Positions 28,216 through 39,284 of a DNA stretch of 64,000 nt are shown here, piece after piece. Made by a program: the position numbers and the translations under genes. Positions within the stretch are counted from its first letter, which is position 1. Every line of letters starts with the position of its first letter. The notes beneath the pieces were generated by a model. The model saw only the letters and a list, made by a program, of their open reading frames with translations, was not told where the DNA came from and ran no database searches. The DNA is from Telopea speciosissima (lineage: Eukaryota > Streptophyta > Magnoliopsida > Proteales > Proteaceae): the NCBI RefSeq assembly GCF_018873765.1, contig NC_057926.1, positions 50,335,043-50,399,042 on the forward strand, given 5' to 3'.

Positions 28216-29290
28216 TGGTTGAGGAAGGTAACTTATTTACCAATGGCAGCTTCCTTCTCTGTTGTAAATTTTAACTCATTCACAGATTATGATGTAATCC
28301 TTCTATCAGCTCACCTTAAGCTAGCTAGAGAGTTTTTCTTTTCGGATATCATTTATTTGTCTCGTTAGATTTCCAATGATTGATTCTGCTTGGCACTAAG
28401 GTATGCATTGCAGTCAAGAGATACTCATTTCAATCTTGACTGGGAAACTTTTTCCTTTTTGCATTTCTTAATTTGTTTCTCTTCACATACTCTATTATTT
28501 TCCCTTTCTAGTATGGAGGAAACCATCATTTCTGCTCAGACATGGCTGTAGAACATTAAAAAAAAAAAGATTCCAATTCATAGGTTATTAATTTGATTTT
28601 AAATACTCTAAAAAGCACCAGCACCGAAAAGAGAATGTCCATGGACTGGACGACACAAATCATACAACTGGATTTGACTTTTCCACTACCCTTTAGATGT
28701 CTCTTTCATGAAACATCACATGGTATGTGTGTGTGATGGTGAGAGAGAGGTTTATTGAAGTTGCAGCTCGGCAGTAGAGGATCCAAATTCCATAAAGTGT
28801 AATACTTAAACAGTGATTTACACAACATTGAAATGAACAACGGCTACTAAAAGCAGGAGCAGAGTTGGCCATCTTCTTGCTCTCTCCGCTCCTTCCCTTG
28901 CCAAATCGCCGTCCTCTCTCTGAGCTTTTCCTCTTTTCTTGCTTTAGTAAAACTGTATCCATTTGAAAAGAAAACCCAACAGCAACTGTTCTTAAAGCAA
29001 GAAAAGGGGAAAAAGCTCAGTGATAGAGAGATAGATACAGAACATTAAAGAAAGCAAAAGTTTTGGAATTGTGGGAATCTTTTCTCATTTTTCAGGGTAC
29101 AGCTGATCCCACATCAGCATCTCACTCTCTCTCTTTTCTTGGTGCTGTGCCTTCTTCTTTTCATGCTCTTCTCCCTCCCTTCTCCTTTCTTTTTTTCACA
29201 GACAACTCTCCTCTCCTCTCTTCCCATTTCTCACATTCTCTGTCTCTGTGGGTGACTTACTGAGGTTGGTCATGGTTTTGGCTTAGGCTA
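28216..29290. other. Spacer and leader of the next gene
   Basis: No supported gene. 29110-29260 is CT-rich and is the probable 5' leader of the gene starting at 29291. A basic open frame on the minus strand (28693-28962) has no recognised motif. Confidence 0.4.
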
Positions 29291-30826
29291 ATGTCTACTT
29301 CTCTTATGGGGTTTTCATGTGGAGATGGATATGTAAGATTGTTCATTCATTTTACCATGTTCTTGGGTGTTCCATCTTCAAGTTCTGGGTGGATTTGTTT
29401 TCTTTTTTGCTTGAACGTTTGTCAGTTCAGTGCATTTTAATATGTTTTCGGGGTTTACTGTGCTTTGTAGGATAAAAGAGAAGCCAAAGTTCCATTGAGA
29501 GCTGAGATTGAAGAGGCACATGAAGGTCCAGGCATGCAGGGTGTTCATGGGTTGGAATTGGATCTGGAGTTCAAGCCAATAGATCACCCAGTAGAGCCAC
29601 CTGACGAGGATAGACCCGTCAAATGCCCAATGCCTGGTTCCTCAGTTCCAAATGTAAGAGAAGTTCCAATCTTTCTTCTTAGCTGGTTTCAGACCTTTTA
29701 TGTTCCTTGTGGCATTCTGATGCTTCTTTTGGTTTCACTGTACCTGCTTCAGTTTCTCCTGGCACTGTTCTTGAAGCTTGTGCTCTGTTTTTCTATCAGT
29801 TAAATAAAACTGATTCTTACTACTCTAGTAATTTCGAAAAGCATCTTTTGGTTTCTCTTGTAGGTTTTTCTATGTTCATGCTTTGAGATTATATCTTGTT
29901 TACATCAGTAAATGTTCTCATAAGTTCTACACTGTACTTTTTAACACATTATATGCACCCCTGATGTCTTGTTTTGGTTTACCCACCAAACCCACCAAAA
30001 CAAATCTCTGAGAAGAATAGACAAGCATAGGTTCCAATGCCCTTGACTCCTTGACCCTTCCATCATACATCAACAGTTTCAAAACTTAGACATGGTTTAA
30101 CTTGGGAGAGAATGTATTTGAGAAACCAACTGCCAATGAAAGTTCAATGCAATAAGAGCTATACTAGATAATTGTGAAAATATGATCAAGAAATATAATC
30201 CCAAAGGAAATATATGTTTTTGTTTTGATTGATAGTTCTGAAAGCAGTTGGAGTCTAGGGTGCTTCATTCTCTGGTCTACCTATGTGCTGCCACATTGAG
30301 GGAGACATTACTTTTTTAATAGATCCAGACAAACATATAGAAACTATGTCAGGCTTGATAATATGATCAACAGAATGAAAGGATGCTGTGTTTGATGACC
30401 TAAAGATGGCATGAATTACATATTTCTAAATTAGATGATATTAGACGCTACATGACATGTTTCTCTTGAACACTACTGAATGTATATTCCAAAACAGAAC
30501 TCTTTAAAGCAGAGTAGCCAATCTTTCTCACATATAGATCTATTATTGTGCATGAAAAGCATGTGCGGGAGGAACGGTTTGCCGAAAGCCTGAGGAAGAG
30601 AGTGGAACAATCATCAGAATTGAACGAGGAAGGCATGTTGGTGGTGGCCATTGAGCCTCCAGCTCGAGCAGTGCGTAAGAGGCATCACACTCTCACTCGC
30701 AGCCATTCAATACCACCCCTGTTCAGGAGGCCGCCTCTTCCCCCTTTACCGACTCAGAATGACTCGATCTTCCAAATGCTTCAACAATGCAACGAGTATG
30801 AATCCTGTAAAGATACACAGTATTAG
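29291..30826 (+). CDS. Conserved plant protein of unknown function, three exons
   Basis: Proposed exons are 29291-29332 (MSTSLMGFSCGDGY), 29471-29653 and 30560-30826, giving 163 aa ending at TAG 30824-30826. Exons 1 and 2 have good GT-AG borders in phase 0. The acceptor of exon 3 (after GCATGAAAAG) is weak, and its position is set by the frame. The middle exon is acidic and strongly protein-like (GPGMQGVHGLELDLEFKPID, then PVKCPMPGSS). The last exon has ESLRKRVEQSSELNEEGM, a basic patch RKRHHT and a proline-rich tail (PPLFRRPPLPPLPTQN). No transmembrane segment, signal peptide or catalytic motif is visible. Soluble, possibly nuclear or cytosolic by composition, but this is inference only. I do not recognise a named family. 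Confidence 0.65.
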
Positions 30827-33524
30827 ATGATTACAACTTCTGGAGTTTGGTGTCTACCTGACATTACAAATAGGTAGCATTCATCCCGAGTTCCACATAG
30901 CTTCTATAGATACGGAGAAGCCCAAATTTGTAATCTCCAAGATGGTAGTAGGGAGGACTTGAAGTGTTATGGGGATAAGTATTCTGTATAGTATCTTGAA
31001 ACATGATATAGCTTAATGTCAAATTACTTAAATCTGGTTTCTTTATACTTTATTGTGTTTGGCAATCAAACATGAAACCTCATCTAGATGTTTTTCCCTC
31101 CTCTCGTAGTCTGCATTTTACACCGTTACATTTATCATGGGCACAACATTGTACATCAAGCTTAAATGCAAAGATTGGAATCACTGCCAAATAATTATAT
31201 TCATCTAACATTGATAATTAGGTTAAACACTTAGAGATCCTGCTTAGTCACCTAAACAAAGCTGCTTTGTAATCCCACAGAATCTTTCTCGCATGAAAAT
31301 AAGTAATTTAGAACCAAAAGAAGGATTCAAAACTAGAAATTCAGATGGCTAGACTTAAAACAACCATTAAGGAAAAATCAGCTGTGAAGTGCATAATCCT
31401 ATGCATGAACACTGTCATTTATCTACAAACCCACCATCATTCACCATGGAATGTATCTTATTTCCTTCCTATTTTACATTTATATGCAAAATACCTTAAT
31501 CTTAGACTGTACCAAGCAAAAGTAGGAACAACTTATTATTACTCCTTTGTCTTTTAAGGTTGGATGGTTCTCTGATTAACAGCTTTGTATGTGCATATCC
31601 AAATAGAGCAAGTTTAGAAGTTTTTTTTTTCAGGATGGCATGTCCATTAAGGATTTCAAGGACAGCAGAAAAATCTACTACGTGGCAGCCATGATGCGGC
31701 TGAAATTTTGTAGGGCAGGTAGATCCCAAGGTCCCCTGTTTACCCGTCAATTCTCAGCCTAAATGGAGTTGGCCAAGTGGCAGGATGAAGCTTTGAGAAC
31801 ATAATGCAAAAAAAAAAAAAAAAAAAACTGAAAGTAAACGGTAGCCTGAAAATATCAATATATTGAGAGGTTATACATCTGAATTTGAAGTTCGATATTT
31901 GACACGTGGCAAATACAAATTACTCTCTAGATAGATAGCAGTAAGATTTGCCATATCACCCTTTTACATGACACGACTAGGTGTGCAATCGATAGATTCC
32001 ATAGTGGATTGTGCAGTCCAGAAAAAACTTCTCATATTTCGGTTGTCAATAGACCAATTTGAAACTGAATTAAAGTGAATTAAAATGCAGTGGAAAAATC
32101 CATGTGTTAAAAGCGATCATCAGTATTTGTTTTAACTTCAGTTTAGGAAAACAATTTGGAAAAAACCCATGTGATTGTAGCCATACTTTTTTTAACCCAG
32201 ACTGGATAGTGAACCATTCTCATGTAGAGTCCCCTTGTCTACTCATTTTCATTGTGCAATGGGAATCTAAACCTGGAAACCCTTTGGTGGCCAGTCTCGT
32301 TCCAGTCTGGTTTTTAAAACTATGCTACTACTAAGCAAACATTACTCTTTGTTACTCAAGAAGAAACCATCTCAGAAGCAAGTGATTCAACACAATAAAA
32401 ACTTGAGAAATTATACCCAGGTTTCATGGACTTAAACCAATGTGTTTATCAAATGGCATATGTGATCAACGTTTAGGAGCATCAACTGATTCAAATAGAA
32501 GTTGGCAAGGGGTATTTGAATCAAATTATTCAAATTAAAGCTCGATTATTGCAGTTCCCCACCCCCCAAACCCCCCCAAAAAAAATGTCTGGAAGGGTAA
32601 CAGCCCTTCTTGGTGTCCAAATTTTTGTTTGATAATTAGAAATTTTCATTACCAGAAACAGTGACTACAGCAAAACACAGCAATAGACCATAGAAATTCA
32701 AGAATCTCAGGCTATCCTAGAGCTGTTTGGAGCCCACTAAGTCTAAGAGCATGGGAAGCAGGTTCATAAGCAGTCGTATTGGCTGCTCGGCTAGTGTCTG
32801 ACTTAAGAAATTACATGTCCTGTTACATGCCAAGAGCCAACGTTGAGACCAAGCAAGCAATCAGTTAGGCAGTAAAACAGTTAAAATAGGCCACATTAGG
32901 CCCTTCTTAGTACTTGCTCAGTTTCTGACCATTTTAGTGAAAATGAGCTTTGGCTCCATTCTGGCCTGGTCTGAGGTTGTGAAGGGATCCACTTCAAGTT
33001 TTACTGGCTTGACCACCAGTTTTCTGAAAAATAAGGGGAGTCCTGCACTCCTTCTAGACCAGATGGTTGACTCCTGTTTTAAAAGTATGGTCTGCGCAAA
33101 AACTGGTCTCAGGATCAGGGCAGTCTTCTCAGAAGACGAACAAAATCTCATGTAACATTAGGCATACTTTAATCCAAAAACACCATACTGGAAACTATGT
33201 ATGCATAAAGATAAGAACTCATGTGACTTCAATTTTCAAAACACAGGGAGTAATCAGAATAATATTGGGAAACAAAATACTCCATATTAACTGATGATGC
33301 AGGGAAATAAAAATATGCGGAAGTTAAATATGAGACCATAATTTGAGGCAGATGGAGAAATTCCAAGATGAGATTTCCAAATAAGTCGAAGGCTTTTAGG
33401 CAGCAACTAAATCAACAAAACCACAAACCCATGGCATGCAATACTGCTACCTATATATTCTATATCTGGAAGGTCCAGGATTGAACCACAAACAGGAAAA
33501 AGAACTTTATAATTATCTCAACCC
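30827..33524. other. Long region with no recognised gene
   Basis: Probable 3' UTR of the upstream gene for a few hundred bases, then AT-rich DNA with an A-run at 31808-31826. The minus strand was searched by eye for the downstream ZIP-domain exons of the IAR1-like gene and none were found. Confidence 0.4.
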
Positions 33525-33540
33525 ACCAACTCATCAGAAG

Positions 33541-33705
33541 AGTTGGGGAGCCTTGGCGCAATGGTTAAATTGCTCTATTGCAACCTGTTGGTTGCGGGTT
33601 CAAAACTTGGAAACAGCCTCTCCTGTGAACCAGGGGGTAAGGCTGCGTACATGCGCCCCTCCCAGACCTGCAGTAGCGGGAACGTCGTGCACTGGGTACT
33701 TCTTT
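33541..33705 (+). mobile_element. Au SINE with perfect 16-bp target duplication
   Basis: A 165-bp element: GGGGAGCCTTGGCGCAATGG head (box A-like), GGTTGCGGGTTCAAAAC (box B-like), GGAAACAGCCTCTCCTGTG, AAGGCTGCGTACATGCGCC, GCAGTAGCGGGAACGTCGTG, ending GGGTACTTCTTT. These are the Au SINE landmarks in order. ACCAACTCATCAGAAG at 33525-33540 is repeated exactly at 33706-33721, so the insertion is young. Transcription would be by RNA polymerase III from the tRNA-like boxes, and mobilisation depends on LINE machinery. Confidence 0.95.
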
Positions 33706-34631
33706 ACCAACTCATCAGAAGAAACCATCAAGATGTGGTAGTCTTTTCCATTTTCTTCTTATATACATGTGTTTGTAAAGAAGATCAAGTCAATTGGAGG
33801 AGGGGGACTACAATTAGAACTCAACCTGAACTCTTACGAAAAGAAACACTACAATTAATTCTTCAATTTGTAGAAATTCCATTAGACTCTAGGAGCCAGC
33901 CGATAGAATAAACTGGGGCACAGTTTTGTGGCAGTACTCTTTAATCTTTGTAATTCATCGCATTTTGCTAGAATCACATGGTTTAAATTTGAATGTTTTC
34001 GGACATCAATTGATTTGAAAATGCTCACTTCTTCTTGCTGGATTGTTTGTGCAATAAAATCGATGTGTCACCAGCCATCCATGAGTGTAGAATTTTTTTT
34101 TACACTCCATCCTCCTTTTTAAACATTTCACAGGAAAACTCTAGACCTTTATATGATGTACAGACAGCCTAAGGCAGGAGAGCTTGGTAGTTAACCCCTT
34201 CACTACTCATTAACTGTTTATTGATTCTTAGTTCCTTCCATTGCCATTGAAATCCATGCCTCTGGAGCCTTCTTGAAAAGTATAATTTTATAGACTGGAA
34301 GGATATGCCTAGAGAAACATAATTTCATTGAAGTTTAAACTCAAAGCATCTGAACTCATATGATACCTCACTGCTCCTAAGAGGAAGCAAAAAGTAGTAA
34401 TAAATGTTATGGGTTGCCAATTTCTCTTCTCTGTGAGTATATCTACTTCCAAAGACAAGTTTTCCTTCAACCCACAGTCAAAAATAGTGTCCTCATACCC
34501 TAAAGAATACTTGATTGTATCAGTCTGTGAATGAAATAATAGATCGGAATTGAGGTCCAAATGAAAATAACAAAATGCAATAGAACGAAATGCCACCAAG
34601 AATTCAATCTGAAACAAGTCGAAGTACCTAC

Positions 34632-34950
34632 CGAGGCTTGAGAGTTGTGAATCAAGGTGATCATGTAAGCGGTCGTTGTCGTGATCTTGGTGAGCATGGT
34701 GGGAGCCAAGCCCGTACAATTTGAGGTCCTCTTCCTCTGCCAGCTCCACCGGAAGCTTGTTCTTGGACGGACCCATATGATGATGATATTCGAGACCACG
34801 GTGGCCATGGTTGCAGTGATAATGATGGTGAGGTTCAGGACTACTGGAAAGACAAGACCCAGAGTCTCCTTCTTGCCCTAAGCACACTCTCAATCCTAAA
34901 AGCAAAACCAAAAGTAGCAGTGCATGACTCTGATCCCACAAGACCCACAT
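34632..34950 (-). pseudogene. IAR1: IAR1-like zinc transporter, first exon only
   Basis: Minus-strand exon of 106 codons plus 1 base, ATG at 34950 (MWVLWDQSHA), donor GT at 34631-34630 (CCTCG/GTAGG). It begins with a hydrophobic signal peptide (ALLLLVLLLGLRVCLG), then a His-rich segment (PEPHHHYHCNHGHRG, YHHHMG), then KLPVELAEEEDLKLYGLG and a second His/Asp-rich stretch. This order matches the N-terminus of plant IAR1, a ZIP-family (KE4/SLC39A7-like) ER or secretory-pathway metal transporter linked to auxin-conjugate sensitivity. The exons for the transmembrane ZIP core (HQLPHAF-type motifs) were not seen in the ~3.7 kb downstream, where the next gene runs on the opposite strand. Either a very long intron or, more likely, a truncated copy. 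The exon itself has no stop. Confidence 0.65.
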
Positions 34951-35037
34951 CTTCAAAAGCTTCTGAGAAGCACAAACACGATTAATTAAGAGAATTGAAA
35001 GAAACAAAAGGGCTTAAAGGGTTTAATCAGGGGAATC

Positions 35038-35151
35038 TTAAACAGAAGAAGAACGATTGCGTTTGCAAGTGCCTTCAATGGTTATGAAACAAATTGCAGC
35101 AAAGAAAAGAACAATAATGGCCACTATCACACCAAAGGTGAGCACATCCAT
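35038..35151 (-). CDS. 37-aa single-pass membrane microORF
   Basis: Minus-strand ORF, ATG at 35151, TAA at 35038-35040. It starts MDVLTFGVIVAIIVLFFAAI, continues CFITIEGTC and ends with a basic/serine tail KRNRSSSV. This gives one strong membrane helix (residues ~6-24), two Cys after or within it, and positive charges at the C-terminus. It lies 87 bases upstream of the IAR1-like ATG on the same strand, so it could be an upstream ORF in that transcript or a separate microprotein gene. It resembles no family I can name. Support is composition and intactness only. Confidence 0.4.
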   Translation of the reverse strand: MDVLTFGVIVAIIVLFFAAICFITIEGTCKRNRSSSV

Positions 35152-35941
35152 TTCGCTCTCCCTTTTCCTCTCGATTTCCAGGATATATTTTTGGACTTTC
35201 TTTCTTTATTAATCCTAAGGTAAATTTAGGCAATTTACAGATATGAAGATTCTAAAATCTGGACAGTGACATAGGTGAACAGTCTTGGATTCTAGAAACT
35301 AAAAATGTACAGAGTACTGCAACTGGTTGGGATTTTCAACCGAGTAGGTGAGTAATCAGAACTCTTTTTGGATTCATTTCTTTTCCTAGTTTTTTTTATT
35401 GCAAATTTCTTTGACTCCCCTGTATCTGCCCTATAATTACTTCAACTTTCCTACCTAACTGGTTTATGCTCTGCAACTTTGTTAACAAGTTCTCATCCTT
35501 GTTCACGAATGACCACCTGGCTTGAAAGAGTGCAAATTCATCCTTAATCTGCAAGCAAAAACATCTTATGTGGTGACAGGTTTCAATTAATACAATAAGG
35601 AATTAGGACAATAACAAGCCGAACAGAAAAGTGGAAATTTCCTTTCTTTCATGTTTCCCATAACAAAAAGAAGGTCGTAATGATACTCATGGCAGACTTG
35701 AGATTTCCCGCATTGTACCACAGACGATGGGGGCACCCTCTTGCTCCCATTTATGAATCTACTCCTTGATCAGCACTTGGGTTGTCGGATCATCGGAATC
35801 GTCCAGCACTTGGATCAATTGATTTACAAATTAAAAAGTGTCAAGCCTGCACTGGTTGGATTGGCTTGTCTTGACAGGTGAAAGCCAAACGGACCCAACA
35901 TGTTAGCTAAACGTTCGTGTCGTAACGTGCAAGGGGATGGG
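35152..35941. other. Spacer
   Basis: AT-rich, no gene recognised. Confidence 0.4.
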
Positions 35942-35949
35942 TCCATTAA

Positions 35950-36847
35950 GGACTTGGCTCCTGTCCTCCAGTGGCGGGAGCCGGAGCGTCCAGCACCTCC
36001 CTGCGATCACTCCGCGTGGCCCTCTTTGAATCCAACGGCATAATATTGTTTGAACCATTATTTTAATCCAGATCTCCTAGTAACCTCTCACCCGCCCAGA
36101 TCCCATTAAACCCGACCCGATGTATTTCACTTTTTGAAAACCAAAATCAAGGAGTGGGTCTTTCTCTTCCCTTCTTTCCCTCTGTTCGTTTTGCTTAAAC
36201 AACGACAAACCCTAGGGAACAAAGCGACGGCGACTGACGACGATAGTTCGTGTGACTCTCCCCTCTTCTTCTCTCTCCTTTTCCGAACGCCACATAATTC
36301 AGACGACGGTGGCACTAATCAGCTTTGGATAAAAAAAGCAATTGGAAAAAGAAGCTGGGTTTTGAGGTTTTGCTAGTTCCGGTTTCTTTGAAGAAACATA
36401 AGAAAATAAACCCCGGCAAAAACCTTCATCGAAACTTCATTTAAATGGGTCCTTCTTCCTCTGTCTACTTCTCTCAGTCAAGAAAGCGGCAAAAAGGTAT
36501 AAATTGCTGAAAATGGTAGTCCTCTTCTTCAATTCTTCGAGTTTTAATCTCTGATTCACAGTCACATGGGTCCCTCTTCTCTGAGTTTAATCTCTGATTC
36601 ACATTCTTATGCGACTTCAAAGCTTACACGGTAATCTCCAACAATAATAAATGGAAAAAGCATGTGTGATATATCGGGTCGGCTTTAATGGGATCTGAGC
36701 GGGTGAGAGAGGTTAATGGGAGGTCTGAATTAAAATAATGGTTCAAACAATATTATGTCGTTGGATTCACAGAGGGCCACGTGGAGTGATCGTAGGGGGG
36801 TGCTGGACGCTCCAGCTCCCGCCATTGCAGGACAGGAGCCAAGTCCA
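35950..36847. mobile_element. Nonautonomous DNA transposon, ~180-bp TIRs
   Basis: The first ~180 bp (GGACTTGGCTCCTGTCC..., through CCCGACCCGAT near 36120) are repeated inverted at about 36665-36847 with roughly 90% identity. The termini begin GGACTTGGCTCCTG. Flanks TCCATTAA (35942-35949) and TGGATTAA (36848-36855) match at 6 of 8 positions and may be an aged 8-bp target duplication (hAT-like); a MULE origin is also possible from the long TIRs. The ~540-bp interior has no transposase but looks like promoter/leader-type plant sequence with short open frames on both strands. Confidence 0.75.
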
Positions 36848-36855
36848 TGGATTAA

Positions 36856-37705
36856 CGGGTTCAAATATACCTTTTCTTATCTCGATTTATTATCTTCTTG
36901 TATTATGTAAGATATATATTTCTACAAAAAATATTTATGTAAGCTATATATAAAGAATTATGGGTCAAGTAAAAATACAGAATTGATAGTTGAATATTAC
37001 TGCAGTATGAAGTTGATGGGCCAAAAATAAGCGGAGCATATAATCAAGTCCATTTATATTGTTCGAAATATCATCATATATATGTTCATTGAGATTGAGG
37101 CCCATAGAACTCCAAATGCATTGAAATTTTCTTATTTAGCCGTTAGCCCCAAAGGTTCTCTCGACTAAGTTCATTTTTCATGAATTCAATCTTTTTAGGA
37201 GCTATATGGACCAAACTTCCATAGCCCATTTGTAGCCCATTTAGTATGAGCCTATTTATAGGCACATTTAGCCCGTTTATAGCCAGTTTAGTACGAGCTA
37301 GATTATAGGCTTGTATCTGACTGACCGTTTATAAATAGGACTATGCCTAGCCTATAAGGAATGATTACTTAAATGAGTCGGTCATGGTATAGGATCCCAA
37401 AGTAGGGGGGACCGATTAGGCCCGACAAAAGCTGGCCCTGGTTGACCGATTGACACCCTTAATATAGACATTCGCAAGGAATTGGAGAGGGGGAGCAAAG
37501 TAATCCAGCTTGACCATGAACCGTTTAGAATAGAGAAAGAAAAAAAATTCCTCAGACCCCCTAGGGCTTTGATTAGAGGTATTGCAGTTACCGCAGTGGT
37601 CGGTGGTATGACAGCCAATGAGGTGAGGGTAGTGATGAAGAGACCTTTTTACAAGGCTTCGTTGGAGAGGCATGGACGAGAAAAAAAAAGGCATATAGGA
37701 GTGCC
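36856..37705. other. Spacer with dispersed-repeat words
   Basis: 37215-37400 is rich in TTTAGCCCGTTTATAG-like words, a common plant dispersed repeat. The stretch 37480-37700 is open in more than one frame but has no recognised motif. The chromovirus has inserted at 37710. Confidence 0.4.
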
Positions 37706-38395
37706 ACGGCTGTTATACCCGTACCCCGGGATATAATTAAATATCATTTCTTCTCGTGACGTGTAGATACCGCTGCCATGTATGCTGGTGACCTGTTCTC
37801 CATGATGGTCAAACCTAGCTACAAAATCGTTGACCACAGCACGGGTTTGCCTGTGGAGGAAAGATTCCTCAAACGCCAGTGGGGAAAGTTCGTTGACGGC
37901 GACTTCGTCGACTACCCTCCAAGTACCAGCCCGGGAAGCGAGGAGTTCAGGAGAGAGCATCCTGGACCGTCACCTCAGTTGGATAATTCGTTCGGTGATG
38001 AGCTTAGCATTGCCGTGGCGAAGCTGTTCGGGGTCATGGGTAATAAACCATGACAGGGGAAAAGTAAGTTCTAGCCTCAAGACTTATTAATTATTCTTCC
38101 CTTGGTAACCTCGAAGTGCGGGTCCGGGCTTGAACCGCTCGAGCTATTTCATGAGAGAAGGGAATAATTTAAGTTCGGGTCCCACGTACCTTTAGGAAGT
38201 ACATTGGGGACTTATACCCATCTCTTATGAACCCATCTAAGAATGGGCTTTTCCCTAATTAAGGTTGTGGGTAGGCCCATTTAACCTATTGACCCAATGA
38301 TGGGTTATTCCATCCACTTACCCACATAGGACTAATGGGTTGACCCATTAGGCCTCATGACCCATTTGTCTAGAGGTACCCAAATACCCATTTAT

Positions 38396-38402
38396 TATAA
38401 AT
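38396..38402 (+). promoter_or_regulatory. LTR TATA box
   Basis: TATAAAT, conserved at 49355-49361 in the 3' LTR and as TATAAATA at 54808-54815 in the related solo LTR, in each case upstream of a GAGAGA-rich leader. Conservation across diverged LTRs supports a promoter role. Confidence 0.6.
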
Positions 38403-38960
38403 GAGTCCATGAGGGAGAGAGAGAACATTACTTCTCCTTCATCATTCTCTTCTACCCTAAATCGTGGAGGAGAGAAAGAGGAGAGAAAGAGGAGAGGAAG
38501 AGGAAGAGGAAGGTGAAGAGGCTTGGAGGAAGGTGGAGACCCCATCTCTTGGGCCATAAATCGTGGAGCTCTCTCATCTTAGGGGTAGGTAAGCTATTGA
38601 AGCTTCTTCCTTCTTCTATTTTGGATTTTAAAAGGGGTTGGGTAATGGGAGAGATTGACCTAGATCTCTCTTGGAACCTAGGGAGTCGATGGAGCATTAA
38701 AGCCCAAGCTATGGTGGAGTTATTTCCTTCCATTATGAGCTCTAATGTAAGGGTTCTCATTGCCATTTGAGAGATTTAAGGTTGGACCCTAATGAGCTTA
38801 GGATGGAGTTTCCTAGAAGTTCTTGTGCTTTAAAACCACTTGAAAATGGGGTCCTTGGAGGGGAATCCTTCGGATTTTGGACCTGAAGGTGTGAGGGTTT
38901 ACATGTGGTTTCGACACTGCAAGAAACCACCCCGAAATTACCTTCCCGAGAAGGCCCCTG

Positions 38961-39284
38961 TGAAGCTCGGATTTACACTCGGTTTCGTTTTCGAAACCAC
39001 ATCCGCATCCGACCTTGACTAAAATTGTCCTGAGCCGTGTGAAGCTCGGATTTACACTCGATTTCAGTTTTCGAAACCACATCTGCATCCGACCTTGACT
39101 AAAATTGTCCTGAGCCCCTGTGAAGCTCGGATTTACACTCGGTTTCAGTTTTCTGAAACCACATCTGCATCCGACCTTGACTAAAATTGTCCTGAGCCCC
39201 TGTGAAGCTCGGATTTACACTCGGTTTCAGTTTTCTGAAACCACATCTGCATCCGACCTTGACTAAAACTGTCCCGAACCCCCG
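38961..39284 (+). repeat. ~80-bp tandem repeat inside the 5' LTR (4 units)
   Basis: Units start with TGAAGCTCGGATTTACACTC at 38961, 39040, 39121 and 39203. Each contains GAAACCACATC and CCGACCTTGACTAAAA. Confidence 0.95.

Noticed and set aside
28693..28962. Minus-strand ORF with basic N-terminus (KRKSSERGRRFGKGRSGESK)
   Set aside because: No recognisable family, no supporting splice structure, and it lies in a probable promoter region.
33541..33705. tRNA gene
   Set aside because: Box A and B are present but there is no cloverleaf, and the Au SINE body plus target duplication explain the sequence.
33436..33911. Two overlapping ORFs of 101 and 122 codons
   Set aside because: They run through the SINE and its flanks and show no protein motif.
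34309..34631. Continuation of the IAR1-like ORF to 34309
   Set aside because: After 34632 the frame reads into an intron; the GTAGG donor and loss of family similarity mark the exon end.
37482..37736. ORF just left of and into the 5' LTR
   Set aside because: It crosses the retroelement junction and has no known motif; multiple frames are open in the same stretch.
38961..39284. CRISPR-like array
   Set aside because: The units are ~80-bp full tandem repeats without unique spacers, inside an LTR of a plant retroelement.
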